Origin: Cryptomeria japonica
Lineage: Eukaryota > Streptophyta > Pinopsida > Cupressales > Cupressaceae
NCBI RefSeq assembly: GCF_030272615.1
Contig: NW_026729157.1
Span: 65,001-87,500 of the forward strand
Length of the DNA: 22,500 bases
Reading direction: 5' to 3'
Below, in pieces: positions 1 through 9,403 of this stretch (position 1 is the stretch's first letter; every line of letters starts with the position of its first letter). The notes below the pieces were generated by a model. That model was not told the DNA's origin. It made no database searches and saw nothing but the letters and a program-made list of their open reading frames with translations. The position numbers and the translations under genes are program-made.

Positions 1-590
1 AAGAGAGCTCGCTCACGGGAGAGAGAAGCCAAGGAGACCACGAGAGTGCTGAGAGTGGGACAGCGCTGAATAGGCGGGAGAAGCCTGCGCGTATAAACGG
101 AGATATATATCCAATTGCAACGAAGGAACGTGCCAAAGATCGAGAACAATGGCAGAAATGCTAGTAACGTGCACTTCGGGACCAACGCATCACCGGAAGA
201 CAACCGCCAAACATCGAAAGAGTCGCGATGCTCCGCAACCTACGTGCAAAGCGGTCGCACACCGGGTAAGGGAGTGAGAGCCCCAAACATAGCTGGGCGA
301 GGCGCTCACTCCGCTCTTTAATATCTCGTTAATACCGCCAAGGAAATGGCACAAGCACACACACACAAGCATCCTCGGAAGAGGACAGTTCGAGTGACAG
401 GTCAAATCCAAGAGTTCCGAAGACTACCTCCAGGAACAATCGGGAACAAGACCGATTACAAGTCGTCGAGTCTGTTACTGGGCGAACACGAGATGCGCAC
501 AGGAAATCGATCAGCCCTCACAATGGCCCAAGGCCAGAGATCGGACTGCTACGATTTACCCCAACAATCATCGTGCCACTCTTCGCAGAG
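1..590 (-). other. Non-repetitive ETS-like spacer, presumed 18S-proximal
   Basis: No tandem repeat, rRNA gene end or convincing coding frame is visible. The 18S 5' terminus (TACCTGGTTGATCC) does not occur on the minus strand here. If Pol I transcription runs on the minus strand from the promoters at 5.6-9.8 kb, this is the distal 5' external transcribed spacer leading to 18S beyond position 1. The only open frames are short (under 95 codons), overlap on both strands and carry no recognisable domain. The assignment is inferred from position only. Confidence 0.4.
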
Positions 591-1335
591 AGGTGATAGA
601 CGCCAACGAGCCCGCGCATAGCAATCGAGGTGTAAAAAGGGCGTTGAAGGCAGGAAGCCTGGACGAAAGAGGCTACGAGGTCACCTCGAAGCGGTCTAAG
701 AATCGGGCGCACTTGGGGCGACTACCAGTGCCAACCCCTTATCCCGCGGTGCGTCCGACACACAGAAATTTCCAAGGCGGCCAAGGAGCCTCCCCGCATA
801 GCAATCGGGGTGTGAGGTTACGGATGCAGCATTGATAGCAATCGAGGTGTGAGGCGAAGGATGCAGAAGTGAGAGCCGAGGGATGTAGCAGAGATAGCAA
901 TCGGGGTGTGTGATGCAGAAGAGATAGCAATCGAGGTGTGCGGTGGGAAGGGCCCAGCAGCCAGAATGCATGAAGCGACGGATGAAGCAGTGATGACAAC
1001 CGGGCTGTGAGGAGAGGAGGGATGCAGCCAAGAAAGCAATCAGGGCTCGAGGCAAGGGATGCATCAAGGATAGCAATCATGTTGTGAGGCGAGATTCCAA
1101 AGGCTAAACGTGAGAGGCTGCAGGGTCGACTCAGAGAGGTCTATGCATGTGAGAGGCTGAAAGCAAGGTCGACTCGGAGCGGTCTATGCATCGGGCGCGC
1201 TTGGGGCGACTACCAGTGCCAACCCCTTATCCCGCGACGCGTCCGACAAAGAGAACGTTCCAAGGCGGCAGAGGAGGTTACCAGCCGAAGGATGCAGTAG
1301 CAATAACAGGTATAGTTCCGCGGCGGCCGAGAAGA
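591..1335. repeat. Decayed relatives of the 188-bp ETS repeat
   Basis: Fragments of the 188-bp repeat recur out of register. The GGGGCGACTACCAGTGCCAA segment is present at about 715 and 1203, and the CGCATAGCAATCGGGGTG segment at about 798. From 815 to 1080 only the AGCAATCGGGGTGTGAGG piece has been amplified, about every 30-60 bp and with many substitutions (GAGATAGCAATCGAGGTGTG and variants). This is the eroded edge of the array that follows, as expected where unequal exchange no longer homogenises end units. No gene is visible. Confidence 0.8.
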
Positions 1336-4300
1336 CTCACCGCATAGGAATCGGGATGCGAGGCGAGGGATGCGGCGGGAAGGCCCCGACGGCTAAACGG
1401 AAGAGGCTGCAGGGCCGCCTCGGAATGGTCCAAGCATCGGATGCGATTGGGACGACTACCAGTGCCAACCCCTTATCCCGCGATGCGTCCGATACACAGA
1501 TAGTTCCAAGGCGGCCGAGGAGCCTCACCGCATATCAATCGGGGTGCGAGGCGAGGGATGGGGCGGGAAGGCCCCAACGGCTAGACGGAAGAGGCTTCAG
1601 GGCCACCTCGGAATGGTCCAAGCATCGGACGCGCTTGGGGCGACTGCCAGTGCCAACCCCTTATCCCGCGATGCGTCCGATACACAGATGGTTCCAAGGC
1701 GGCCGAGGAGCCTCACCGCATAGCAATCGGGGGTGCGAGGCGAGGGATGGGGCGGGAAGGCCCCAACGGCTAGACGGAAGAGGCTTCAGGGCCGCCTAGG
1801 AATGGTCCAAGCATCGGACACGCTTGGGGCGACTACCAGTGACAGCCCCCTATCCCGCGATGCGTCCGATACGAAGATGGTTCCAAGGCGGCCGAGGAGC
1901 CTCACCGCATAGCAATCGGGGTGCGAGGTGGGGGATGCGGCGAGATGGCCCCAACGGCTAGACGGAAGAGGCCACAGGGCCGCGTCGGAATAGTCCAAGC
2001 ATCGGACGCGCTTGGGGCGACTACCAGTGACAACCCCTTATCCCGCGATGCGTCCGATACGAAGATAGTTCCAAGGCGGCCGAGGAGCCTCACCGCATAG
2101 CAATCGGGGTGCGAGGTGGGGGATGCGGCGAGATGGCCCCAACGGCTAGACGGAAGAGGCTGCAGGGCCGCCTCGGAATAGTCCAAGCATCGGACGCGCT
2201 TGGGGCCACTACCAGTGACAACCCCTTATCCCGCGATGCGTCCGATACGAAGATAGTTCCAAGGCGGCCGAAGAGCCTCACCGCATAGCAATCGGGGTGC
2301 GAGGTGGGGGATGCGGCGAGATGGCCCCAACGGCTAGACGGAAGAGGCCACAGGGCCGCCTCGGAATAGTCCAAGCATCGGACGCGCTTGGGGCGACTAC
2401 CAGTGACAACCCCTTATCCCGCGATGCGTCCGATACGAAGATAGTTCCCAGGCGGCCGAGGAGCCTCACCGCATAGCAATCGGGGTGCGAGGCGAGGGAT
2501 GCGGCGAGATGGCCCCAAAGGCTAGACGGAAGAGGCTGCAGGGCTGCCTCGGAATAGTCCAAGCATCGGACGCGCTTGGGGCGACTACCACTGCCAACCC
2601 CTTATCCCGCGATGCGTCCGATACACAGATAGTTCCGAGGCGGCCGAGGAGGTGGGGGATGCAGCGAGATGGCCCCAACGGCTAGACGGAAGAGGCTGCA
2701 GGGCCGCCTCGGAATAGTCCAAGCATCGGACGCGCTTGGGGCGACTACCAGTGACAACCCCTTATCCCGCGATGCGTCCGATACACAGATAGTTCCGAGG
2801 CGGCCAAGGAGCCTCACCGCATAGCAATCGTGGTGCGAGGTGGGGGATGCGGCGAGATGGCCCCAACGGCTAGACGGAAGAGGCTGCAGGGCCGCCTCGG
2901 AATGGTCCAAGCATCGGATGCGCTTGGGGCGACTACCACTGCCAACCCCTTATCCCGCGATGCGTCCGATACACAGATAGTTCCAAGGCGGCCGAGGAGC
3001 CTCACAGCATAGCAATCAGGGTGCGAGGCGAGGGATGCGGCGAGAAAGCCCCAACGGCTAGAGGGAAGAGGCTTCAGGTCCGCCTCGGAATGGTCCAAGC
3101 ATCGGACGCGCTTGGGGCGACTACCAGTGACAACCCCTTATCCCGCGACGCGTCCGATACACAGATAGTTCCAAGGCGGCCGAGGAGCCTCACCGCATAG
3201 CAATCGGGGTGCGAGGCGAGGGATGCGGCGAGAAGGACCCAACGGCTACACGGAAGAGGCTTCGGGGCCGCCTCGGAATGGTCCAAGCATCGGACGCGCT
3301 TGGGGCGACTACCAGTGACAACCCCTTATCCCGCGACGCGTCCGATACACAGATAGTTCCAAGGCGGCCGAGGAGCCTCACCGCATAGCAATCGGGGTGC
3401 GAGGCGAGGGATGCGGCGAGAAGGACCCAACGGCTAGACGGAAGAGGCTTCGGGGCCGCCTCGGAATGGTCCAAGCATCGGACGCGCTTGGGGCGACTAC
3501 CAGTGACAACCCCTTATCCCGCGACGCGTCCGATACACAGATAGTTCCAAGGCGGCCGAGGAGCCTCACCGCATAGCAATCGGGGTGCGAGGCGAGGGAT
3601 GCGGCGAGAAGGACCCAACGGCTAGACGGAAGAGGCTTCGGGTCCGCCTCGGAATGGTCCAAGCATCGGACGCGCTTGGGGCGACTACCAGTGACAACCC
3701 CTTATCCCGCGACGCGTCCGATACACAGATAGTTCCAAGGCGGCCGAGGAGCCTCACCGCATAGCAATCGGGGTGCGAGGCGAGGGATGCGGCGAGAAGG
3801 ACCCAACGGCTAGACGGAAGAGGCTTCGGGTCCGCCTCGGAATGGTCCAAGCATCGGACGCGCTTGGGGCGACTACCAGTGACAACCCCTTATCCCGCGA
3901 CGCGTCCGATACACAGATAGTTCCAAGGCGGCCGAGGAGCCTCACCGCATAGCAATCGGGGTGCGAGGCGAGGGATGCGGCGAGAAGGACCCAACGGCTA
4001 GACGGAAGAGGCTTCGGGTCCGCCTCGGAATGGTCCAAGCATCGGACGCGCTTGGGGCGACTACCAGTGACAACCCCTTATCCCGCGACGCGTCCGATAC
4101 ACAGATAGTTCCGAGGCGGCCGAGGAGCCTCACCGCATAGCAATCGGGGTGCGAGGCGAAGGATGCGGCGAGAAGGACCCAACGGCTAGACGGAAGAGGC
4201 TTCGGGTCCGCCTCGGAATGGTCCAAGCATCGGACGCGCTTGGGGCGACTACCAGTGACAACCCCTTATCCCGCGACGCGTCCGATACACAGATAGTTCC

Positions 4301-5290
4301 AAGGCGGCCGAGGAGCCTCACCGCATAGCAATCGGGGTGCGAGGCGAGGGATGCGGCGAGAAGGACCCAACGGCTAGACGGAAGAGGCTTCAGGGCCGCC
4401 TCGGAATGGTCCAAGCATCGAACGCGCTTGGGGCGACTACCAGTGACAACCCCTTATCCCGCGACGCGTCCGATACACAGATAGTTCCGAGGCGGCCGAG
4501 GAGCCTCACCGCATAGCAATCGGGGTGCGAGGCGAGGGATGCGGCGAGAAGGACCCAACGGCTAGACGGAAGAGGCTTCAGGGCCGCCTCGGAATGGTCC
4601 AAGCATCGGACGCGCTTGGGGCGACTACCAGTGACAACCCCTTATCCCGCGACGCGTCCGATACACAGATAGTTCCGAGGCGGCCGAGGAGCCTCACCGC
4701 ATAGCAATCGGGGTGCGAGGCGAGGGATGCGGCGAGAAGGACCCAACGGCTAGACGGAAGAGGCTTCAGGGCCGCCTCGGAATGGTCCAAGCATCGGACG
4801 CGCTTGGGGCGACTACCAATGACAACCCCTTATCCCGCGACGCGTCCGATACACAGATAGTTCCGAGGCGGCCGAGGAGCCTCACCGCATAGCAATCGGG
4901 GTGCGAGGCGAGGGATGCGGCGAGAAGGACCCAACGGCTAGACGGAAGAGGCTTCAGGGCCGCCTCGGAATGGTCCAAGCATCGGACGCGCTTGGGGCGA
5001 CTACCAGTGACAACCCCTTATCCCGCGACGCGTCCGATACACAGATAGTTCCGAGGCGGCCGAGGAGCCTCACCGCATAGCAATCGGGGTGCGAGGCGAG
5101 GGATGCGGCGAGAAGGACCCAACGGCTAGACGGAAGAGGCTTCAGGGCCGCCTCGGAATGGTCCAAGCATCGGACGCGCTTGGGGCGACTACCGTTGCCA
5201 ACCCCTTATCCCGCGATGCGTCTGATACACAGATAGTTCCGAGGCGGCCGAGGAGCCTCACCGCATAGCAATCGGGTTGCGAGGCAGATT
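1336..5290. repeat. 188-bp tandem repeat array, about 21 units (presumed ETS)
   Basis: The segment GGGGCGACTACCAGTGACAA recurs with a strict 188-bp period from about 1449 to 5182, giving 21 occurrences. Each unit also carries CCCCTTATCCCGCGAYGCGT, CCAAGGCGGCCGAGGAGCCT, CACCGCATAGCAATCGGGGT and a GACGGAAGAGGCTTC segment. Two sub-blocks are visible. Units before about 3000 have GATGCGTCCGATA and GGTGGGGGATG. Later units have GACGCGTCCGATA, which creates an MluI site in each, and GCGAGGGATG with GAAGGACCC. One unit at about 2650 lacks 28 bp. Since 188 is not a multiple of 3, the short frames it contains shift phase from unit to unit and are not coding. By position it lies downstream of the Pol I promoters, so it is presumably transcribed ETS. 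Confidence 0.95.
2635..2670. repeat. Truncated 188-bp unit (28-bp deletion)
   Basis: In this unit CGGCCGAGGA is joined directly to GGTGGGGGATG, so the AGCCTCACCGCATAGCAATC segment and 8 following bases are missing. The spacing of the same landmark across two units drops from 376 to 348 bp, confirming a 28-bp loss. It is a handy landmark inside an otherwise uniform array. Confidence 0.9.
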
Positions 5291-5640
5291 ATTGGGAAGG
5301 GAACCCCCTGGGATGCGGCTCAAGCAGTGCCCAAAGGGACTGGAATGCGGAATCACATCGAGAGACCCAAATGCTATACGAGGGCTCAAATCGAATTATC
5401 GATTTGGCCACGACATGGACGCATCGGAACGACTACCTTTGCCGAACCACTCGCAATTGCATCCATACCGAAACCAATAGACATTTCCGTTAGAGCCCTC
5501 GCATAGCATTCGGGAATCTCGCATGCCCCTCTAAATCGACCAATGCTGGCGCTCAATGAAAATCCGAGCGCTACCACCGTTCGAGCGCCAGCATTGGTCG
5601 AGTTAGAGGGGCACGGGGGAGAATGCTCCAGTCAACACCT
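5291..5640 (-). other. Promoter-proximal transcribed leader of the first Pol I promoter
   Basis: This is single-copy-like sequence between the 188-bp array and the first promoter element. It is a diverged counterpart of 5790-6130 and 6300-6570: GACTACC at 5431 and GCATAGCATT at 5501 match the same landmarks at 5914/5986 and 6355/6427. It contains the strong hairpin described separately. No coding frame is credible. If the promoter at 5641 is the gene promoter, this is the first ~350 nt of pre-rRNA. Confidence 0.6.
5524..5613 (-). promoter_or_regulatory. Large leader hairpin downstream of Pol I promoter 1
   Basis: Arms 5524-5554 and 5583-5613 are reverse complements over 31 bp with one mismatch, around a 28-nt loop. 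In the inferred minus-strand transcript this spans about +33 to +122. Equivalent, weaker stems sit at the same distance from promoters 2 and 3. The stem is read directly from the sequence; any role in pre-rRNA processing or pausing is inference. Confidence 0.85.
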
Positions 5641-5669
5641 CCCCTATATAAGTTATTTGTCCGATTCTC
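5641..5669 (-). promoter_or_regulatory. Pol I promoter-like element 1 (candidate 35S gene promoter)
   Basis: On the minus strand this reads TATATAGGGG, the plant RNA polymerase I initiation motif, preceded by a conserved GAATCGGACAAATAACT block. The +1 A would be at 5645. It is the copy closest to the presumed ETS array and 18S, so it is the best candidate for the actual gene promoter; the others would be spacer promoters. It has the 'type 1' flank (AAGTT on the + strand). A Pol II TATA box on the + strand is the main alternative reading. Confidence 0.65.
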
Positions 5670-6010
5670 GCACAACCGTAGTCTGCCTCGTCGAATCAAA
5701 CAACGGTCCCAGATTCCGACTTCCGTTCCGTAGAGACCCAAAAGCTAGATGGAGGCTCGCAAGAAAGAGAGTCGGCGCATAGCAATCGGGTTTCTCGAAC
5801 GTTTAGGGACCGAGCTCACTTGCGGATAGGGCAAAATCCGCCAAGCAACCCAAAAGCTAGACGGGGGCTCGAATCGAATCGCCTAGGCGGCCACAACAAC
5901 GACGTGTTGGATCGACTACCAGTGCCAAACCATTCAGCAAGACTAGTCTGTGTCGAGGCCGGATAGAGATTCTCAGAGAGCGCCCGCATAGCATTTAGGA
6001 GACCTGCCGC

Positions 6011-6101
6011 GTCCCTCACACTCGACAAATGGTGGTGCACGTTTATAAATCCGAGCGATCCCAACCCTTTCAAGCACCAACATCGGTCGAGATAGAGGGG
6101 C
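6011..6101 (-). promoter_or_regulatory. Leader hairpin downstream of Pol I promoter 2
   Basis: Arms 6011-6038 and 6074-6101 pair over most of 28 positions with several mismatches. The innermost pairs (GGTGC with GCACC) differ from those of hairpin 1 (GCGCTC with GAGCGC), so pairing has been kept while the sequence changed. The distance to the inferred +1 (6135) is 34 nt. Confidence 0.65.
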
Positions 6102-6130
6102 ACGGAGGGGGCTGCGTGAGACAACACAGT

Positions 6131-6159
6131 CCCCTATATAAGTTATTTGTCCGATTCTC
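6131..6159 (-). promoter_or_regulatory. Pol I promoter-like element 2
   Basis: It reads TATATAGGGG on the minus strand with inferred +1 at 6135, and has the type 1 flank (AAGTT on the + strand). It lies 490 bp from element 1. The base preceding CCCC is AGT rather than the usual CCT, so it departs slightly from the other copies just downstream of +1. Confidence 0.6.
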
Positions 6160-6451
6160 ACACATCCGAAGAATGGTCATCAAATCGGACAACAGCCCAA
6201 ACTTCCGACTTCCGTCCCAGAAAGCCCAAGAGCTATCTAAAACGTTCATGGCCGGAACTCGATCGCGGCTATACCAGTCCGCCAAGCAACCCAAAAGCTA
6301 GACTGGAGCTCTAGTCGAATCACCTCTGTGGCCATTGCAAGGACGTGTTGGAGCGACTACCATTGCCGAACCATTCCGCAGGTCGAGTGCATACCAAGGC
6401 CGCATAGAGATTCACGATGAGCTCCTGCATAGCAATCAGGAGACTTGCCGT

Positions 6452-6541
6452 GTCCATCACAATCGATAAATCCTGGTGCAAGATTTTTGCATCCGAGCGC
6501 TCCAACCAGTCGAGCACCAGCATCAATCGACATAAACGGGC
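6452..6541 (-). promoter_or_regulatory. Leader hairpin downstream of Pol I promoter 3
   Basis: Arms 6452-6479 and 6514-6541 pair at roughly 17 or more of 28 positions. The inner CTGGTGC/GCACCAG and the central ATCGAT/ATCGAT portions are best conserved. The distance to the inferred +1 (6576) is 35 nt, matching hairpins 1 and 2. Confidence 0.55.
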
Positions 6542-6571
6542 ACGGGGGGAGGATGCTCGAGAACACTACCT

Positions 6572-6600
6572 CCCCTATATAAGTTATTTGTCCGATTCTC
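6572..6600 (-). promoter_or_regulatory. Pol I promoter-like element 3
   Basis: It reads TATATAGGGG on the minus strand with inferred +1 at 6576 and the type 1 flank. It lies 441 bp from element 2. It is the most upstream of the three long promoter units. Confidence 0.6.
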
Positions 6601-6714
6601 AAGCAGCCGAAGTCTGGTCATCGAATCGGGTCAAAGACCACAACTTCCGACTTTACCCACAATGCAAGTCATCGAATCGAACATCGGCCCCCGAGTCGGA
6701 CTCCATGCGTATGT

Positions 6715-7040
6715 CAGGTCATCGGACCCAAATTCCGCCTTCCTGCGCATGGCGGGCCATCAATATCAACTCGGTCATCGGACCCAAACTCCGCCTTTTT
6801 GCGTATGGCACGCCTTCAAATCGGTCATCGGACCCAAATTCCGCCTTCCTGTGCATGGCGGGCCATCAACATCAACTCGGTCATCGGACCCAAATTCCGC
6901 CTTTCTGCGCATGGCACGCCATCAACTCGGTCATCGGACCCAAATTCCGCCTTCCTGCGCATGGCAGGTCATCGGACACAAATTCAGACCTCGCCAATAT
7001 GCCTACGTATCGAATCGGTCATCGGACCCAACTTCCGACT
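6715..7040. repeat. Alternating 50/56-bp short tandem repeats
   Basis: ATCGGACCCAAATTCCGCCT recurs at 6721, 6777 (one change), 6827, 6883 and 6933, and in variant form at 6971 and 7021. The spacings are 56, 50, 56, 50, 38 and 50 bp. Each unit also contains a CATGGCRSGCCATC segment. The repeats lie just upstream (minus-strand sense) of promoter 3, an enhancer-repeat-like position. They share their core with the interior of the 311-bp units. Confidence 0.85.
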
Positions 7041-7116
7041 TCATCCATACTGTAGGGTCTTTGAGGTTGGCGCGGTGCGCTCAACCCAGGGAGTCGACCC
7101 ATCGAAGCATACACCT

Positions 7117-7145
7117 CCCCTATATAAGCTATTTGTCCGATTCCC
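7117..7145 (-). promoter_or_regulatory. Pol I promoter-like element 4
   Basis: It reads TATATAGGGG on the minus strand with inferred +1 at 7121. It is the first copy with the type 2 flank (AAGCT on the + strand), which all copies from here to 9.8 kb share. It is spaced 545 bp from element 3 and sits in the first 311-bp unit. Confidence 0.6.
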
Positions 7146-7365
7146 ACACCTGTGTAGTTTGCACCTCTGACCAGGACATCGACCCCAACTTCCGAACTCG
7201 ACTGCAACGACGGCACCAGCGCCTTGGTGCGCACCTTGCGACGCACAGTCCCAACATTCGCCTTCCTGCACATGGCAGGTCATCGGACCCAAATTCCGAC
7301 CTCGCGAGTATGCCTACATATCGAATCGGTCATCGGACCCAACTTCCGACTTCATCCATACCGTA

Positions 7366-7411
7366 GGGTCTTTGAGGTTGGCGCGGTGCGCTCAACCCGG
7401 GGAGTCGACCC
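7366..7411 (-). promoter_or_regulatory. Type 2 leader hairpin (representative copy)
   Basis: GGTTGGCGC (7376-7384) pairs with GCGCTCAACC (7388-7397) around a 3-nt loop with one bulged base. It is enclosed by GGGTC (7366) pairing with GACCC (7407-7411). The same structure occurs next to every promoter from 7117 to 9781. The loop and stem vary: GGT loop here, AAT at 8890, and GTGC/GCAC in place of GCGC/GCGC before 9781. It lies about +20 to +66 in the inferred transcript. Confidence 0.75.
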
Positions 7412-7427
7412 AACGAAGCATACACCT

Positions 7428-7456
7428 CCCCTATATAAGCTATTTGTCCGATTCCC
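7428..7456 (-). promoter_or_regulatory. Pol I promoter-like element 5
   Basis: Minus-strand TATATAGGGG with inferred +1 at 7432, in the second 311-bp unit, exactly 311 bp from element 4. Confidence 0.6.
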
Positions 7457-7738
7457 ACACCTGTGTAGTTTGCACCTCCGATCAAGACATCGACCCCAAC
7501 TTCCGAACTCGCCTCCAACGACCGAACCAGCGCCTTGGTGCGCACCTTGCAACGCACAGTGCCAACATTCGCCTTCCTGCACGTGGCAGGTCATCGGACC
7601 CAAATTCCGACCTCGCGAGTATGCCTACATATCGAATCGGTCATCGGACCCAACTTCCGACTTCATCCATACCGTAGGGTCTTTGAGGTTGGCGCGGTGC
7701 GCTCAACCCGGGGAGTCGACCCAACGAAGCATACACCT

Positions 7739-7767
7739 CCCCTATATAAGCTATTTGTCCGATTCCC
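7739..7767 (-). promoter_or_regulatory. Pol I promoter-like element 6
   Basis: Minus-strand TATATAGGGG with inferred +1 at 7743, in the third 311-bp unit. Confidence 0.6.
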
Positions 7768-8049
7768 ACACCTGTGTAGCTTGCACCTCCGATCAGGACA
7801 TCGACCCCAACTTCCGAACTCGACTAAAAAGACCGCACCAGCGCCTTGGTGTGCACCTTGCAACGCACAGTGTCAACATTCGCCTTCCTGCACATGGCAG
7901 GTCATCGGACCCAAATTCCGACCTCATGAGCATACCTACTAATCGAATCGGTCATCGGACCCAACTTCCGACTTCATCCATACCGTAGGGTCTTTGAGGT
8001 TGGCGCGGTGCGCTCAACCTGGGGAGTCGACCCATCGAAGCATACACCT

Positions 8050-8078
8050 CCCCTATATAAGCTATTTGTCCGATTCCG
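8050..8078 (-). promoter_or_regulatory. Pol I promoter-like element 7
   Basis: Minus-strand TATATAGGGG with inferred +1 at 8054, in the fourth 311-bp unit. About 100 bp further upstream (minus sense) the hairpin satellite begins, so this copy has a unique upstream context. Confidence 0.6.
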
Positions 8079-8160
8079 ACACCTGTGTAGTTTGCACCTC
8101 CGCTCAGGACATCGACCCCAACTTCCGAACTCGCCTGCAACGACCGAACCAGCGCCTTGG

Positions 8161-8812
8161 TGCGCACCAAAAGTGCGCACTTTTGGAGGGCACTTTTCTG
8201 CGCTCCAAAGGTGCGCACTTTTGGAGGGCACTTTTTGGAGGGCACTTTTCTGCGCTCCAAAGGTGCGCACTTTTGGAGGGCACTTTTTGGAGGGCACTTT
8301 TCTGCGCTCCAAAGGTGCGCACTTTTGGAGGGCACTTTTTGGAGGGCACTTTTCTGCGCTCCAAAGGTGCGCACTTTTGGAGGGCACTTTTTGGAGGGCA
8401 CTTTTCTGCGCTCCAAAGGTGCGCACTTTTGGAGGGCACTTTTTGGAGGGCACTTTTCTGCGCTCCAAAGGTGCGCACTTTTGGAGGGCACTTTTTGGAG
8501 GGCACTTTTCTGCGCTCCAAAGGTGCGCACTTTTGGAGGGCACTTTTCTGCGCTCCAAAGGTGCGCACTTTTGGAGGGCACTTTTTGGAGGGCACTTTTC
8601 TGCGCTCCAAAGGTGCGCACTTTTGGAGGGCACTTTTTGGAGGGCACTTTTCTGCGCTCCAAAGGTGCGCACTTTTGGAGGGCACTTTTTGGAGGGCACT
8701 TTTCTGCGCTCCAAAGGTGCGCACTTTTGGAGGGCACTTTTGTGCACTCCAAAGGTGCGCACTTTTGGAGGGCACTTTTCCTGTGCTCCAAAGGTGCACA
8801 CCTAGGTGAGCA
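8161..8812. repeat. 52/38-bp hairpin satellite within a promoter repeat
   Basis: The landmark TGCGCTCCAAAGGTGCGCAC recurs at 8199, 8251, 8303, 8355, 8407, 8459, 8511, 8549, 8601, 8653 and 8705, with variants at 8743 and 8782. Spacing is 52 bp or 38 bp; the short form lacks one 14-bp TTTTGGAGGGCACT copy. Within each unit CTCCAAAGGTGC and GCACTTTTGGAG are reverse complements but for one base, so every unit can fold into a hairpin. A perfect 20-bp palindrome lies at 8167-8186. All six frames stay open through it, but the frames are a repeat artefact. It replaces the middle of a 311-bp unit whose sequence resumes at about 8840. Confidence 0.95.
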
Positions 8813-8932
8813 CCTTCGACCACACCTTGTAGCACACCAAACTCTGACTTTCGACTTCATCCGCAATGCAGGGTCTTTGAGGTTGGCGCAATGCGCACAA
8901 CCAGGGGAGTCGACCCATCAAACCCAACACCT

Positions 8933-8961
8933 CCCCTATATAAGCTATTTGTCTGATTCTC
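8933..8961 (-). promoter_or_regulatory. Pol I promoter-like element 8
   Basis: Minus-strand TATATAGGGG with inferred +1 at 8937. The upstream block reads AATCAGACAAATAG (one change from AATCGGACAAATAG). Confidence 0.58.
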
Positions 8962-9089
8962 ATACATGCGTAGCCTGCAGGAGCAATTAGGACATCGACC
9001 CCAACTTTCGGCTTCTAAACGAAAACAAGGTCTTTGAGGTTGGTGTAATGCGAACAACTAGGGGAGTCAACCCATCAAACCCAACACCT

Positions 9090-9118
9090 CCCCTATATAA
9101 GCTATTTGTCTGATTCTC
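9090..9118 (-). promoter_or_regulatory. Pol I promoter-like element 9
   Basis: Minus-strand TATATAGGGG with inferred +1 at 9094, in a 157-bp unit. Its downstream leader hairpin is weakened (GGTTGGTGT facing GCGAACAACT). Confidence 0.58.
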
Positions 9119-9246
9119 ATACATGTGTAGTCTACAGGAGCAATTAGGACATCGACCCCAACTTTTGACTTCTTAACGAAAACAAGGTCTTTGAGGTTGA
9201 CGTAATGCGCACAACCAGGGGAGTCGACCCATCAAACCCAACACCT

Positions 9247-9275
9247 CCCCTATATAAGCTATTTGTCCGATTCTC
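9247..9275 (-). promoter_or_regulatory. Pol I promoter-like element 10
   Basis: Minus-strand TATATAGGGG with inferred +1 at 9251, in a 157-bp unit; the upstream block is AATCGGACAAATAG. Confidence 0.58.
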
Positions 9276-9403
9276 ATACATGTGTAGCCTGCAGGAGCCA
9301 TTAGGACATTGACCCCAACTTTTGACTTCTTAACGAAAACAAGGTCTTTGAGGTTGGCGTAATGCGCACAACCAAGGGAGTTGACCCATCAAACCCAACA
9401 CCT

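Larger units (their letters stand above)
5290..6660 (-). repeat. Three long (~440-490 bp) promoter-bearing repeats
   Basis: Each unit has, in + strand order, a GACTACC...TGCCRAACC segment, a GCATAGCAWT segment about 71 bp later, a hairpin region, then CCCCTATATAAGTTATTTG. Copies are diverged, clearly less alike than the 311-bp units, which suggests they are older or less homogenised. CAAGCAACCCAAAAGCTAGA occurs in two units (5843 and 6283). Confidence 0.8.
7041..8166 (-). repeat. 311-bp promoter-bearing tandem repeats (3 full, 1 partial)
   Basis: Units start at 7041, 7352, 7663 and 7974, and promoter elements at 7428, 7739 and 8050 keep the exact 311-bp period. Each unit has the TAGGGTCTTTGAGGTTGGCG leader hairpin, the Pol I element, a GACATCGACCCCAACTTCCG segment, a GCGCCTTGGTGYGCACCTTG segment and CATCGGACCCAAATTCCGAC. 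The fourth unit is interrupted after GCCTTGGTGCGCACC by the hairpin satellite at 8161. Units are nearly identical, indicating recent homogenisation. Confidence 0.93.

Noticed and set aside
1786-5166. Series of 70- and 94-codon frames with near-identical protein sequence on the minus strand
   Set aside because: They recur every 188 bp as shadows of the satellite; 188 is not divisible by 3 and no promoter, splice pattern or family match supports coding.
1336-5290. CRISPR-like array
   Set aside because: Units are contiguous 188-bp tandem repeats without unique spacers, in sequence that is clearly plant nuclear.
7952-8990. Open frames of 240-304 codons in all phases across the 52-bp satellite
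   Set aside because: The 52/38-bp repeat has no stops in any phase, so open frames on both strands are automatic. The translated text is a short motif repeated.
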